Positions 49,909 to 60,984 of a stretch of DNA of 64,000 bases are shown here, piece after piece. The translations under genes were made by a program, and so were the position numbers. Source of the DNA: Phytophthora colocasiae (lineage: Eukaryota > Oomycota > Peronosporomycetes > Peronosporales > Peronosporaceae); assembly GCA_018806915.1 (NCBI GenBank), contig JAGKQI010000079.1, positions 481,001 to 545,000 on the forward strand, written 5' to 3'. The notes beneath the pieces were generated by a model. That model ran no database searches. It saw only the letters and a list, made by a program, of their open reading frames with translations, and was not told the DNA's origin. Within the stretch, counting starts at the first letter, position 1. Each line of letters opens with the position of its first letter.

Positions 49909-52295
49909 CCACAGCTTCCCAGACGGGTAGACGTCTTTGCGGCACCATCAAAACTCAGAACATAGCCCTGATAATCTGCTTCCAGCATTTCCACACTGAT
50001 AGGAACTGGCGGCTTGACTCGCCCCTTGACTGGAATCAGATTTTTAGAGACTTCGTCCAGATGCTCCCTAGGAGTTATGCCTGCGCCGAGTATAGCTGGG
50101 AGTCCATCTTCGTCACGCTGTACCCGGCGGATCTCCAGGTTCCACTGCGACAATTTCATACCCCACTTGACGTTTCTGCCGTCGGTGGAGTTCGATGTCA
50201 GCAACCATTTCAGGACAGAGTATCTGGTATAGACCACAATCACCGGACTTGATTCCACCAGAGCTCTGAAGTTTTCCAAGACTCTGAGGATCGCAATCAC
50301 TTCCTTCTCAGCGATATGATACCTGAGTTCGGCGTCGTTCAGGACACGACCCGTGAACCGGACCGGGTGTATTATTCCCTCATATTCTTGTCCCAAGACT
50401 GCTGAAGCAGCCCAAGGGTTCGCATGCGGAATGACAACAAACGGTCTGGTTCGGTCTGGATGTCTGAGTAGTGGAGTAGAGACTATCTTGCGTTTCAGAA
50501 TTTCGAACGCCTCTTTCGCACGAGTCAGGTCTCGTCCAGAACGAATCTGCTCGTCCGTCAGCTCATAGAGGGTAGCAGCAATCACCGGTAAATCCTCAAT
50601 AAACTTGTTGTAATAGTTGAGGCTTCCCATGAAACTCTGAACTCCCTTCAACGTAGACGGAAATGGCAGTTCTTCAACTCCTTTGACAATCTTAGGTGTT
50701 GCCCTCAGACCCTCGGCACTGATTTCGTGGGATAGGTACGGTATCGACAACTTCCCGAACTCGCTCTTGGGCAAACTCACAGAAATGTTCCAATAGCGAA
50801 GCCTGAAAAGCAGGGCATTCAAATCGTCACATAATTGGTCCCAAGTCGGTGCTCCATGTGCGATGTCGTCGATGTATGAACTCCTCCCCAGGACTGGGCC
50901 CATGCACGTGGGAACAGGAATGTTCCTCTGAAAGACGGTCATCTGACTTGTGAGGGTTGGCATCTCTGAAATCGGAGTATGGTTCTCAGAGTCTGAAAGA
51001 TGCTTTTTAGAGTCCTGAGGCTGGAGTTGCAGAAATCCCAGAACCTCCGCATCAACTTCAGCTTCTTCTTCTGGTGACAGTCTCACGAATCCCCACAGGC
51101 AATTGTCTAACATAGCTTGATACACAAGAGGGGCGTTCTTCAGACCAAACGGCATCCTTACCCACTGAAAATGTCCAAACGGGCAGATGAAAGCTGATAT
51201 CAGTCGTGCGCGCTCCGTCATCCTGATCGCCCAGAAACCACTAGCCATATCCAGGCTCATGAACCACATGGCAGCCTCAAAACCAATCAAGAGATCGTCA
51301 ATAAGAGGTAGAGGGTAACGTGACAGTTGAATGAAGCCATTCACGATGCGATAGTCGATGCACATTCGTATGTCAACACCATTCTTCTTGAGAACGATCA
51401 CAATAGGAGATGCCCACGGGGAGTTAGAGTACTCAATCAAACCAGTTTCCAGGAGTTTCTTTAGAAGCTCGTATACCTTCAGCATGAGATGAGGGGCGAC
51501 GGATCTCGGACGTTGAGCTACCGGTTTGGCATCTCCCACATCCAGATCACAGACCACACCCCTTGCCGGTGCGGGTGCTGAATTACCATCTCCCAGGAAT
51601 ATTTTCCTGTGGTACCTCAGAATATCACGCAGTTTCTTCTCCATTTCTGGGGTCGTCTTTCCTGGTTCTCCAACATCAGCGCTGTCGATATCACACTCTG
51701 GTGTCAATTCTTCCAGCTCAGGCAACATGACCAGTTGGTCGCGTAATTGAGCGAGGAGTTCCGTGCCTTCTCGCATATATACACCCGGCTCCAAGTCCAA
51801 TTCTTCATTCGTAACATTCATGCACCGCTCGTATTCCACTCGTAATTTTTCCACAGGCGTTCCAGGCATCCCCTGAATAGGAATATCCCAGGATTCATCC
51901 ATTAGGTCGAAATCGTCCGCGGGTAACTCAGGGGTCTGAGAGTCACCTAATATACACTCAGGCTTTGAGTCAAGGCCGTCTCCGGCAATAACAACGGACG
52001 AGTCACCAGGGTCTGTGTGTGGAGTACTTTCAGAGGATGTTTCCAAATCTCTGGTATCTGTACTAATGTCCGCACTTCCCGTTGACTCGCCGGAGCAACC
52101 ATTCTCCGTCTGGGTGAATGCATCCAGGGCGAAGCGTACTCGTTTCACGGTCGGTGGTGACTCTGGTTTCACGAACTGCACTCGGGCGTTGTCAAACCTT
52201 GGACGTTGCAGTATTTCAGTCGGCCATGGGTAGTCCGGGCGATCTACACACGGGGGCTGCGGCATCAAAGCCTCCAACCCCGCCTCTCTCTTCAA
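49851..52295 (-). CDS. RT, degenerate RNase H and start of second RNase H, copy 2
   Basis: 814 uninterrupted codons. RT with SLDMASGFWAIRM, VRMPFGLKNA and YIDD; then the connected RNase H with HAN for DAS (VVIPHANPWAASAVL) and TRY for TDH (VVYTRYSVLKWL) but with the Glu motif kept (AEKEVIAILRVL); then a new RNase H beginning LSFDGAAKTS. It shows the full order RT, degenerate RNase H, second RNase H in one frame. In frame with the protease across TAG 52344-52346. Confidence 0.92.
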   Translation of the reverse strand: MKREAGLEALMPQPPCVDRPDYPWPTEILQRPRFDNARVQFVKPESPPTVKRVRFALDAFTQTENGCSGESTGSADISTDTRDLETSSESTPHTDPGDSSVVIAGDGLDSKPECILGDSQTPELPADDFDLMDESWDIPIQGMPGTPVEKLRVEYERCMNVTNEELDLEPGVYMREGTELLAQLRDQLVMLPELEELTPECDIDSADVGEPGKTTPEMEKKLRDILRYHRKIFLGDGNSAPAPARGVVCDLDVGDAKPVAQRPRSVAPHLMLKVYELLKKLLETGLIEYSNSPWASPIVIVLKKNGVDIRMCIDYRIVNGFIQLSRYPLPLIDDLLIGFEAAMWFMSLDMASGFWAIRMTERARLISAFICPFGHFQWVRMPFGLKNAPLVYQAMLDNCLWGFVRLSPEEEAEVDAEVLGFLQLQPQDSKKHLSDSENHTPISEMPTLTSQMTVFQRNIPVPTCMGPVLGRSSYIDDIAHGAPTWDQLCDDLNALLFRLRYWNISVSLPKSEFGKLSIPYLSHEISAEGLRATPKIVKGVEELPFPSTLKGVQSFMGSLNYYNKFIEDLPVIAATLYELTDEQIRSGRDLTRAKEAFEILKRKIVSTPLLRHPDRTRPFVVIPHANPWAASAVLGQEYEGIIHPVRFTGRVLNDAELRYHIAEKEVIAILRVLENFRALVESSPVIVVYTRYSVLKWLLTSNSTDGRNVKWGMKLSQWNLEIRRVQRDEDGLPAILGAGITPREHLDEVSKNLIPVKGRVKPPVPISVEMLEADYQGYVLSFDGAAKTSTRLGSCGCILWELPGWSVLEARGFP

Positions 52296-52343
52296 ACGTT
52301 TCTTAGTCTCTGGTGACGGGGTGCTTTCCAGAATCAGAACTTC

Positions 52344-53270
52344 CTAATCACGATAGGCAGCGGAACCTGGACGCACGAAACGTCCATGCCTTGGGAAGAA
52401 ACCATATTCCACGATCCTCGCGACATCAGAAAGTTCATTGACCCACGTGTTTTTATCAGAGATGTTTACCACGCGAACGGCCACGGGCCAAGATCGGGCC
52501 GCATAGATCAGCTGGGTAACCCAGCGGTCACCGCGTCCGGCCCACACGACTTCCCTCTGGGGGTTCGTTGGCCCATAGTCAATTCGGACAATGAACTCCT
52601 CGCCCGGACTCAGAAGGACAGCCTCGCTTGGTCTAACCGACCTGTTACGACCAATGTGATCACCAGGTTCCCAATTACACATCATCACCACTACCTCGTC
52701 TGGTAACGACACCAGACCTTCACGAGCACTAATTCTCACTCCAGCAGCAAACATAAAACCCATTCCCAGAAGCACGTCAATTCCTTCACCGATATTCGCG
52801 ACCCAAACATCCACAATATATACCACTCTTGGCCCAAGCGTCAACTTGATCTCAGCGCTGGCACCGATATAGGTTGGAACACCACCCATCCCCGACACTT
52901 TGGTCTGCTTGTGCGACTTGAGTCTGAGTCCGAGCTTACGCGCAAAGTCGTAACTCAGAATATTTATGGTCGCACCAGTATCCAAGAGAATCTTGGTCCG
53001 ATGGTCATTCACAGCACCATACACCATCACCACATCCCTCTTTGACCGATCAGGGTAGTTATCTTCCCACCAGCCATAACACTCGCCATCCTTCAACCTG
53101 AACGACACTGAGTCGTCTGGTGTCGGGTCGGCGTCGTCGGCGATCTCAGGTAGCTCGTTCCCTGAGTTTCCAGAGGGTATGGTCGGTTCTTGGGCAAAAG
53201 TAGTCATGCATTGTTGAGTGTTATCGTGAATCTTTCTCAGCTCTGGCCCTACACACACTAGAACACACAA
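52344..53270 (-). CDS. Retropepsin-like aspartic protease, copy 2
   Basis: 308 codons with LLDTGATINILS. Same length and features as in copy 1. Entered by probable -1 frameshift at 53327-53333 and followed by an in-frame TAG before RT. Confidence 0.88.
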   Translation of the reverse strand: MCVLVCVGPELRKIHDNTQQCMTTFAQEPTIPSGNSGNELPEIADDADPTPDDSVSFRLKDGECYGWWEDNYPDRSKRDVVMVYGAVNDHRTKILLDTGATINILSYDFARKLGLRLKSHKQTKVSGMGGVPTYIGASAEIKLTLGPRVVYIVDVWVANIGEGIDVLLGMGFMFAAGVRISAREGLVSLPDEVVVMMCNWEPGDHIGRNRSVRPSEAVLLSPGEEFIVRIDYGPTNPQREVVWAGRGDRWVTQLIYAARSWPVAVRVVNISDKNTWVNELSDVARIVEYGFFPRHGRFVRPGSAAYRD

Positions 53271-53285
53271 CTCTGGGGTAACGCC

Positions 53286-53333
53286 ATGCCCGGCGCGTTT
53301 CGGATCCCCATCCGACGGGCATATTAGTTTAAC
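53286..53333 (-). promoter_or_regulatory. Programmed -1 frameshift signal, copy 2
   Basis: Slippery GTTAAAC at 53327-53333, stop TAA at 53324-53326, outer stem 53316-53322 with 53286-53292, inner hairpin 53310-53315 with 53300-53305. Identical to copy 1. Confidence 0.72.
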
Positions 53334-55531
53334 GGCTTCCCAGAGTCCGCCTCATCACTCAGGAGTTTCTCCCGTAGGTGGTTCGGCATGTCCTTGAGTG
53401 CACCTTGTCGAGCGAGTTGCTTGAGTGCTTCCAGAGTTTTCAAATCTTCACAGGGTTTTCCAGGGTGTACTCTTCCACATACTTCACAGGGTGGCATCCG
53501 ACACATTCGACTCGGGTGTCCCTTTTCCTGACATCGGTCACACGTGACGTCTCTCCAGCAATCTTCTTCTGAGTGTCCTGAGCGTTGACATTTTTCACAG
53601 AACTTGTTCCAGTAACCAACATTCTCATGACGCCTTTGATGGAAACCCTGACCTGACGATCCAGACGGGGACTGGGGCGGCGGACGCCATCCCATGTTAT
53701 CCATCACTCGATATACCTCATTCGTCAGAGTCTGCGTCCAATCTGCGCTTGGTGGAGCCTTTGAATTGTTCGAAGATGCCTGCGCAGTACTTTCATCACG
53801 GGTAGACTCTGAAGTCGCACTTGGAGTTCTGGAATCACCCGTCTGATCTCTGGTATCCTGATTGGATTTCAGAGCTTCCTTATGATTTTCTGAGTCTTCA
53901 GAGTCATAGTCTTCAGAATCCATATCTCTTGCGACATAAGTCCGATGCACACGCTTGACTTGAACTGTCCTCGCGGAATATTGTCAGCCCGGAAGTCTCG
54001 AGACTTGGCAGGGGTCATTTCTTGGTCACCAGTTCGCCACACATCTTCATCTTGCTGCAACGCATATTCCAAGTCTGAAATTCGCCGAAATCTCTGACCT
54101 TGCAGCGACGTTTTCAGGCGCGCATCCTTAAGCTTCGTGATGAATCGCAGTACATGCTTCTCAAGACGCTTGGACGACTTCCGGAAATCGATATCAGCTT
54201 TTCCAGCGGCAGAATTAAGTCGGTAGAAAAATTCAAGCGGAGTCTCAGAGTCTTTCATAGCCATAGTGAAGTATCTCTCAGAATACGATGACCGAGCTTT
54301 GCAATAACGTTTCTTGAACTCTGAAGACAGCTCTTTCCAGTCACGGGACACACTTTTGGGTAGCTGGTTAAACCAGTCTCGCGCAGACACAGGGAGCTTC
54401 AACTTAAGTTCCTGGATGCGCGTCTTAGTCGACCAACCTCCTTGAGAAGCCATATTCGTAAACCGCTCCCACCAGTGGACACGTTCCCTGAGGGTAGCTC
54501 TGGGGTCGAATTCCCCAAGGTTGTTCGAGTTCATGAACGGCCTTAGCGTCAGAAGTGTGGTTCCGGCTTGTGCTTGAGTTGCTGCCGTCAGATTCACCAC
54601 TTCACCTGGCTCTGAGTCCTCCGATGACGAGCTCGCAGAGTCTGAGCTTGAATTGTCAGAGTCTCCACCAGAGTCTGGTGCTCTATCAAGACGCTTCGCT
54701 CTGCGAGACGCTCTTCGATCTCCATTAGGCCGTCTATCTTCAGTTTTCTGCGGCGGATCTCGTCTCGGAGTAGGCGCACGTCTAGTATCGCCCTTGGTCT
54801 CTGTCACCGAGGTCGCTTGAACCACGTGGGTGGCCGTAGCAGCAGTAGCGCCGCCATTCCTCTCAGGCTTCACTCGCTTCGTCCCCGTGCTTCGTGCAGG
54901 GGTGCCTTGCTGGAAGGTTGCAACCTCTCGAGATTCCGTCTTGAGAGCCGGTGAATGTGACATGGGTTCAACCCCAACCCTTCTTGCGTCACTTCTGATT
55001 TCTGACCCGGATACTGGATACATAGTTGCAACTTCTGGGTTACCTGTATGTAACACTTGGTTTGAAGTTGCCGAATCAGGGTGACCGACCCTTCGCGCTT
55101 CTTGAACTTGGGATAATGTCGCCCGAAGGTTTCTCAACTGACCGGCTTGGAACCGTTGCATGTTCTGGAGAACTTTCTTTCTCCCTGTCGCGCTCGGCTT
55201 CCATGACTTTCATTCGCTGTTGTAAGGCTTCCATTTGAGAAATCCAGTCCCGTTTCATCTCGTCAGTCGCACGCGCACGTTCGGCTTCAATCTCAGCCTC
55301 TCTTTGTCGCCAGCGTTCAGCAAACACTGATTCCAGCCGTTGATTTTCAGAGTTCTGGAGCTCCGTTTTCAGAGTTTCCAACTCTGCCGCGCTGCGACTC
55401 CTGAGCTTGCTTTCAGATACCAGACTTCTGCGTTCTTCAGCATCGTCGGCGCGTCTCTCAGCCTCCAGCCTCGCGTTTTCTGACTTCAACAAGCGCTCGG
55501 TGAGCGTCTGAATTTCGCGTCTTGCCTCCAA
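53324..55531 (-). pseudogene. gag, copy 2 (frameshifted)
   Basis: Frames 55076-55531, 53869-55161 and 53324-53950. The middle frame (430 codons) joins the linker and whole capsid domain without a break. The last holds all three zinc knuckles and ends SGKPLN at the slippery site. Shifts lie near 55166 (extra G) and 53955 (missing G), where copy 1 is intact. Same domain order as copy 1. Confidence 0.85.
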
Positions 55532-55540
55532 GTCACGTTG

Positions 55541-57571
55541 TTATCGACGACGATCGCGTTCCATGGTCTCCAAGCGTTCTCGGGCCAAGAACTCCATCTG
55601 CGCCTGCTCCATCCGGTTTTGCCACTCCTGCTGTTGCCTCATGATGTTCAACTCGATCTGGGCAGGCCCTGATCTCTGAGAGCTTCGAGCTTCAGACTTC
55701 GTACGACTCGACGCGATGGAACTCAAACGTCGGGACGGTGGTCTCGGAAGGTCTTCACTCTTCACACTTTGGCGGTGGCTCTGGTGACTTTCGCTTTGGG
55801 TGGAGGCAGATACAGGCAGGATCTCCGGAGACAATTGTTTGAAATCCCGTGAAGAACTTCCGACAGACACCTGGTTTCAGACCCCGCACCCGGCACCTCT
55901 GGTCTCTCTTCCGGCATGTCGACATCCTCGGACTCTGGTTTCACTGGTAACAGCGTTCGCGTCACTTGATCCCCATGCCTTCAGAGACTGTTCCTCCTAC
56001 ATCAGCGCCTTGAGCGATTAACGCCAGACTTCCTGTGGGCGGCGGCATATGTGATGCCGCCCCTCGACTCATGGACATCAAGGACGAGTCCGTAGAGCTT
56101 CCGCGTGAAGTCTGGAATCCCGACGACTGGTCATCCGAGGTCCCAATGACACTGGGAATTGGTACATCTGACATCCGAGTCTGAAAGATGCTGTGATCTT
56201 CGGACATTGGATTTTCAGACTCCGGTCGCGTGTTATCAGAGCGACTCTCATACTGCGGCAGTGAAGACAGCGATGGCGTCGATAAAGCTGACGGTGTCGA
56301 CGGGATTTGTGGGCGCGGCGGTCTCTGCTGTAAGCGCTTGGACTGCGGCGGCTCGTCACTGCTGGAACCATCAGAGCTGTGCGTCACTCGGAGTCCGGTT
56401 ACCCGGAGTCGCATGATCAGCCGTTGTCCTTGTAGGTCAGCGTCCTTGTCAGGTAATATACGGTCTGCTTCATCTTGGCTTGCTGTGTCTTCTCGTTTCA
56501 TGTCTTCCGGGAGTCGGTTCACTTGTAACCTGGAGGTCACGGTGGCCCACTCAACCAATTCTACTGCGAGTCGACTCTGAAGTTCGGACGCCACACTGCG
56601 TACTTGAGACCCAACGACGGCTGACGCCTGCGTCTGGGGCCAGGTTGGGAGGAGATTCTGGAATTCGAATCCTGCCTCGTACAACATTGTCTGAAGAACA
56701 GCCACACACTCCGGTGCTGTCAACGTGCTCATCGGAATCTCAACATAAGATAGGTCTTGGATCCAACTAAAACCATGACGCCTCGCGTGAAACTCGGAGA
56801 TCCACATATCCTCGGGGAAAACGGAGGAACATCGCCACTTGATGTAGTCGCCGGTCGCTGCAGCAGCTTTCTGGAAAGCATCAGCACTAGGCTTCATCGT
56901 CGGCCACATATATTCGATGCTTGGCGGGACGACCTTGCCTGTGTCCATATCTCTCCAACGGCGGAACTCACGGCGCACATACCTCAGAGCTCGTTCCCCG
57001 TCAAGCCCAGATCAGCCCTCCCAGACTCATCAGACGGTGTCTTCAGAGACCCTTCAGACTTGATCGCCATGTCATCAGACATTGGTGCGTCTTCAGACTT
57101 TGGGGACCGTGGAACATGTTCTTCAGAGAGTCCGGGTTCTGGTTTCACTTCATCCACGGACTGGCCGGAAGTTGCCGAATCTGAACACAGATCGATCACT
57201 TCCGGGGACTCAACCATATCGGCGCCTCCCTCAGACGCCTCATCACCACCCTCGCGGGCAGTGGTCGCCTCGTCACCAGAAGCTTCGACTTCTGACGGGC
57301 CTTCAGAACCTTGTTCACCAGGGACAGCAGGTGTCTCTTGAGCTTCTGGTTCCTCGGCAGGCTGGTCTTCGACCGCCGGTTCTGGAACGCTCACATTCTC
57401 AGCTGCCTTCTTCTCTCGCGCAGCTCTCCTCTTCTCGCGGGCCGCCTTCTGGATAGCATCCAAGTCTGGTTGCTCTTCAGGCGACAAACCTTGTAGACGC
57501 TTGGATTGACGTGTCGGAATGCTCCGACCACGACCACGGCGTCCTCCTCTCGTAGATCCTGGCGTAGCCAT
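55541..57571 (-). pseudogene. ORF1 upstream of gag, copy 2 (frameshifted)
   Basis: ATG at 57569-57571. Frames 56984-57634, 55962-56978 and 55541-55965 carry the same protein as in copy 1, with shifts near 57005 (small replacement), 55968 (missing G) and 55877 (missing C). It ends in the same TAA, 12 bases before the open gag frame. Confidence 0.7.
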
Positions 57572-57644
57572 CTTGAATATAGACGCTTGACAGGAAACTT
57601 TCTCTTCTTGTACTCTCAAATCCGGTGATATCACGATTCCAAAG

Positions 57645-57662
57645 ATCCGGGCACGCGCACCA
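57645..57662 (-). other. Primer binding site candidate, copy 2
   Basis: Same 18 bases as in copy 1, two bases from LTR3. Confidence 0.6.
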
Positions 57663-57664
57663 GT

Positions 57665-59332
57665 TGTCGCGAAGTCGGTGAAACTTTGGTCGCGGAGCAG
57701 GGGGCGTATAGTGAACCCTAGTTATACGACTACCGAAAAAGGGTTTTTTCAGAGCCGTACAACGGTAGGTTGGCGTGTGGTACCTTGCGGTATCCTCGTG
57801 GGTTCGTTGTCTTCGGAAATATGACCCTCGCCGGAGTCTGAGAATGTGTTGTGAAGAGAGGTTGGGGTTCCCTTGGAGTCTGGTGTCGGTATTCAGGAAA
57901 ATCCTTCCAGGAGCGTTCGGGAGTCGGAATCTCTGGAAACCAAAGTGTTTTCCAGGAAGTCGGCGGTCGAAAAGAGGTTAATATACCAGAGAAAAGTCGG
58001 AATTCGGTGTCTGAATATCACAAATCCAGAACCGAGATACCTGACTTTCAGAGATAAACAACCAATATACAGAGTTCGAAAATATACAAATATATACAGC
58101 CGTTCTTATTCTTTCTAGGCCCTTGAACGGTGGGCTAACACTCCAGGTCAACTAGGGACTTACTACCAGACACCTGGTCTGTCTGGTATCCCTTTACGTT
58201 CGCGCACCACCCTCTAATATAGAGGGAAAATATAAACCAATACAATCGGCTATATATAACAGTCTACCTTGCACTCTGAAAACGACTGTCTAGTTTCCAG
58301 AGCCTGTCCAAACGATCAATATGAAATGGGCTACCGCTAGAGACAAAACAAACGACCCAACTAGGATATGGAATAGGCGGGTCCTTTCAGGTCTCTACGT
58401 TACCTGATCTCCACCTAAGGGGATTGAATTTGGTGGAGATCACACGACGTACGTGATGACGTAGTGGCTTGAATACCTCTCAAGCGGACTTGTGCAGTAG
58501 CAAGCAAATTGAACTCTGTTTATCGTTTATCTTCCTCATAACTATCATATATCTCTGGTAACTCTCTTCTTCTTGTCGTCTTTTGCGTCCTTTATGCAGT
58601 CAGTCGTCATATCTCAGGTACTCTTGGTCTTTGTATACATCTGGTACTTTAACTTGGTCTCAGTATGCAGTCTGTGCAGCCGATCTCGATGGGTTGACAG
58701 GTAGAGACGTCATTACGGGGGATGTGCAGGTCAGTAATCACTTGAATGCGTGACTTGAACTTGGGTTCACTTGGTTTCAGTATGGTCTTGAATCTTCGGT
58801 GGTTTCAGAGTCTGATATCACTTGGTTTTCAGAGTCTTAGTCACTCAGAGTTAGAGATACCAGAGTTTTGAGTAAGTAACCAGAGTACGGAGCACCAATG
58901 CTACAACGTACACGAAGATCTTGGGGGTTGCGCGGGTGCGCGGCGTCCAGCGTGCGATACTTGGTCTCTGCGGGTATATGTTGTGAATCCTTGAACCATC
59001 CATCGTCGCGCTGGACGGTAACGGGATGAGGTCTCTCAGAGATGTGTTCTTCTGAGAGACTTTCCGCCAGAACTTAGGCACTCATCGTCGGGGAAAGTCC
59101 GGTGACCAGACAGAGTGTAGTTGACCTTCAGAGTTGTGCACACTCTGAAGTACACTTCTGGTCCTTTGGGCCCCTTTACAGTCAGGCGAAGGTTTATCCA
59201 CAATCTTCCACAGATGTCGCACGGGTGCGGCCGCGTCCCAAAGTCCCTTTCGCTTATAACCCATAGTATAACCAATCACATCGTAACGTAATATCCACCT
59301 GTCGCTCGAAAATCGGAATTAACATCATGTCA
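57665..59332 (-). repeat. LTR 3 (5' LTR of copy 2)
   Basis: 1668 bp, TG...CA ends. Its few differences include gatgtg for gatacg near 59041 and one extra G near 58719. Confidence 0.92.
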
Positions 59333-59336
59333 GAAA

Positions 59337-59583
59337 CAAAGAGAGACCAAGCTATAGGGTATGTTGCTCACTTGTTCTCTGTGTTATTAGGTTAGAGACC
59401 GCGAGACCAAGGAAGAAGCTGAAGCCCTGTCTGGAGACAAGAGGATGCTGAAGGAGATATACGTGAGGGGTTCGGGTGACCTCTCGCCCGCTGATGACTG
59501 GTCGACAGCAGCTCAAGTACTGTGTGGAGCGAGCAATCTCTCCGATTGTGGCTCCCTACTCCTTGTCGCCCCACCCAATGCAG
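59337..59583. other. Pre-insertion flank, possibly internal sequence of an older element
   Basis: It lies between the right target duplication and a related, diverged LTR. If that LTR is in the same orientation, this would be its 5' leader. No gene. Confidence 0.35.
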
Positions 59584-60470
59584 TGTGGCAAAGTGGGTGA
59601 ATACTTTTCGGCTTCCGGACTGGAAGCATTCTGGAATATAACGTCCAGATGCCAAGTGGGGTCAGTCTTAAACTTCCGGGATCCTATGGGTATCCGGAAG
59701 GCATAGTTGGCGTGTGACCGTGTGGTATCCTCTTGGGTGTCGTTTGTCTTCGTGTATCTGGTGTAGCCATCAATGAGTTACTTCTGGATGACGATCGGGT
59801 TCTGATATCCACTTTCCAGATGCAGTCGCCTGGAATCGGTGAAATACTATTAGCAAAGTCTGCAAAGTCTTCCCCTAGCGGTTAACCAATACAATACAGA
59901 GAGCAAATATACAGCCGCTCTTATTCTTTGTGGCCCTTGAGCGGTGGGCGCTCCAGATGCCAGTCGACGGAGTCTGATTTCGGAACACTGGCTCGGTTTC
60001 TGGACTCTCACAAGCGCACCACAATATTCAAATGGAATCCGGAATCACTAGAAAATAATCCGGATAACCCTCAATATACAATCCTATCACACAGTAGTTA
60101 ATTCAATACAGTTTCAAGAGACTAACTACTAACAACCTCCTAAAAACGCAGTAAAAAAACGAAATGGGTATCCGGAGTCCGGAATACTAACTGGAATATG
60201 AAATAGGAAATTCACTTCCGGATGCATCTTCCGGATCCCTTACCTAACTTGGTCTTGACCTTTGTGGAGAATCTCGCGGTGGTGTACGCTTTCGTCGCCT
60301 AACGCAGGCGGAGGTGACCCCGAGCCCTCTTCTTGAGGCTGGTCGGCGGTTCTCGGCAGTGGTGGCTTGTATGAACCTCCTGTGCACTCACTTGCGTCCT
60401 TGGTGGCAAATTGAACTCTCTGTTATTTATGTATAAGTATTTTGCTAAAGTCTCTGCTAAAGGGCGCATG
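59584..60470 (-). repeat. Diverged, truncated LTR of a related gypsy family
   Basis: Starts TGTGGCAAAGTGGGTGAAT, matching TGTCGCGAAGTCGGTGAAA of the tandem element. It keeps GTTGGCGTGTG, CAGCCGCTCTTATTCTTTG, GGCCCTTGAGCGGTGGGC and GCAAATTGAACTCTCTGTTA in the same order as the main LTR, with many substitutions between. The far end is not recognisable, so the right boundary is approximate. Confidence 0.65.
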
Positions 60471-60627
60471 TGAGCCCCGAAGTTGAGGGCCTTGGGGTCA
60501 GCAACATTGGGCTGCGTCCGACCACGCAGGTTTAGAAGTGAGGAAGTTGAAAGAAGAGCACTACCGAACAGTTAACAGCCTTGGACAATGCTTAAATGGT
60601 GGGTGGGTGGGGAAAGAGAAGAAATAC
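60471..60627. other. Short gap, no feature seen
   Basis: No gene or repeat recognised between the old LTR and the coding relic. Confidence 0.35.
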
Positions 60628-60947
60628 CTACTGGCAAATAGATACGACTTTCGCACTCCGTCGAGTGTTGTCGCATGCAGTCTTTTGTGTCTGCCGTGTT
60701 GGTTGTCGCTGCTGCTCAAGGGCTGAGAGTGCTCCAGCGCGAGGTACAGCTCCGTGTTTCTCCTCCCTCTCCAAGCTCAGCCTCTCCTTCAACTTCGCCA
60801 TCTTCTTCTTCGAGGCGGTAGACACCGCTCGAGCGACGGCAGCTGCTTCCTTGGCTTTCTCCACCTCCCTCGCAGCTGCCGCCTTCTTCCTAGCAGCAAA
60901 GACCTTGGACTTGCCTTTCGCCTTGGCCTTCTTCGGTGCTGGTTTCT

Positions 60948-60984
<37 letters not shown>

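Larger units (their letters stand above)
26734..59332 (-). mobile_element. Tandem Ty3/gypsy chromovirus-like retrotransposon (LTR-int-LTR-int-LTR)
   Basis: Three LTRs of about 1.66 kb (26734-28400, 42202-43863, 57665-59332) alternate with two internal regions of 13.8 kb. All genes of the gag-pol type are on the minus strand. The outer LTRs are flanked by the 4-bp direct repeat gaaa (26730-26733 and 59333-59336), as expected if one insertion later grew by unequal recombination between LTRs, or if two copies were integrated as a unit. By eye the copies are well over 99 percent identical, so the event is young. Each unit (5' to 3' on the minus strand): LTR, PBS, ORF1, gag, protease, RT, RNase H, second RNase H, integrase, chromodomain, an antisense gene, PPT, LTR. 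Confidence 0.92.
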
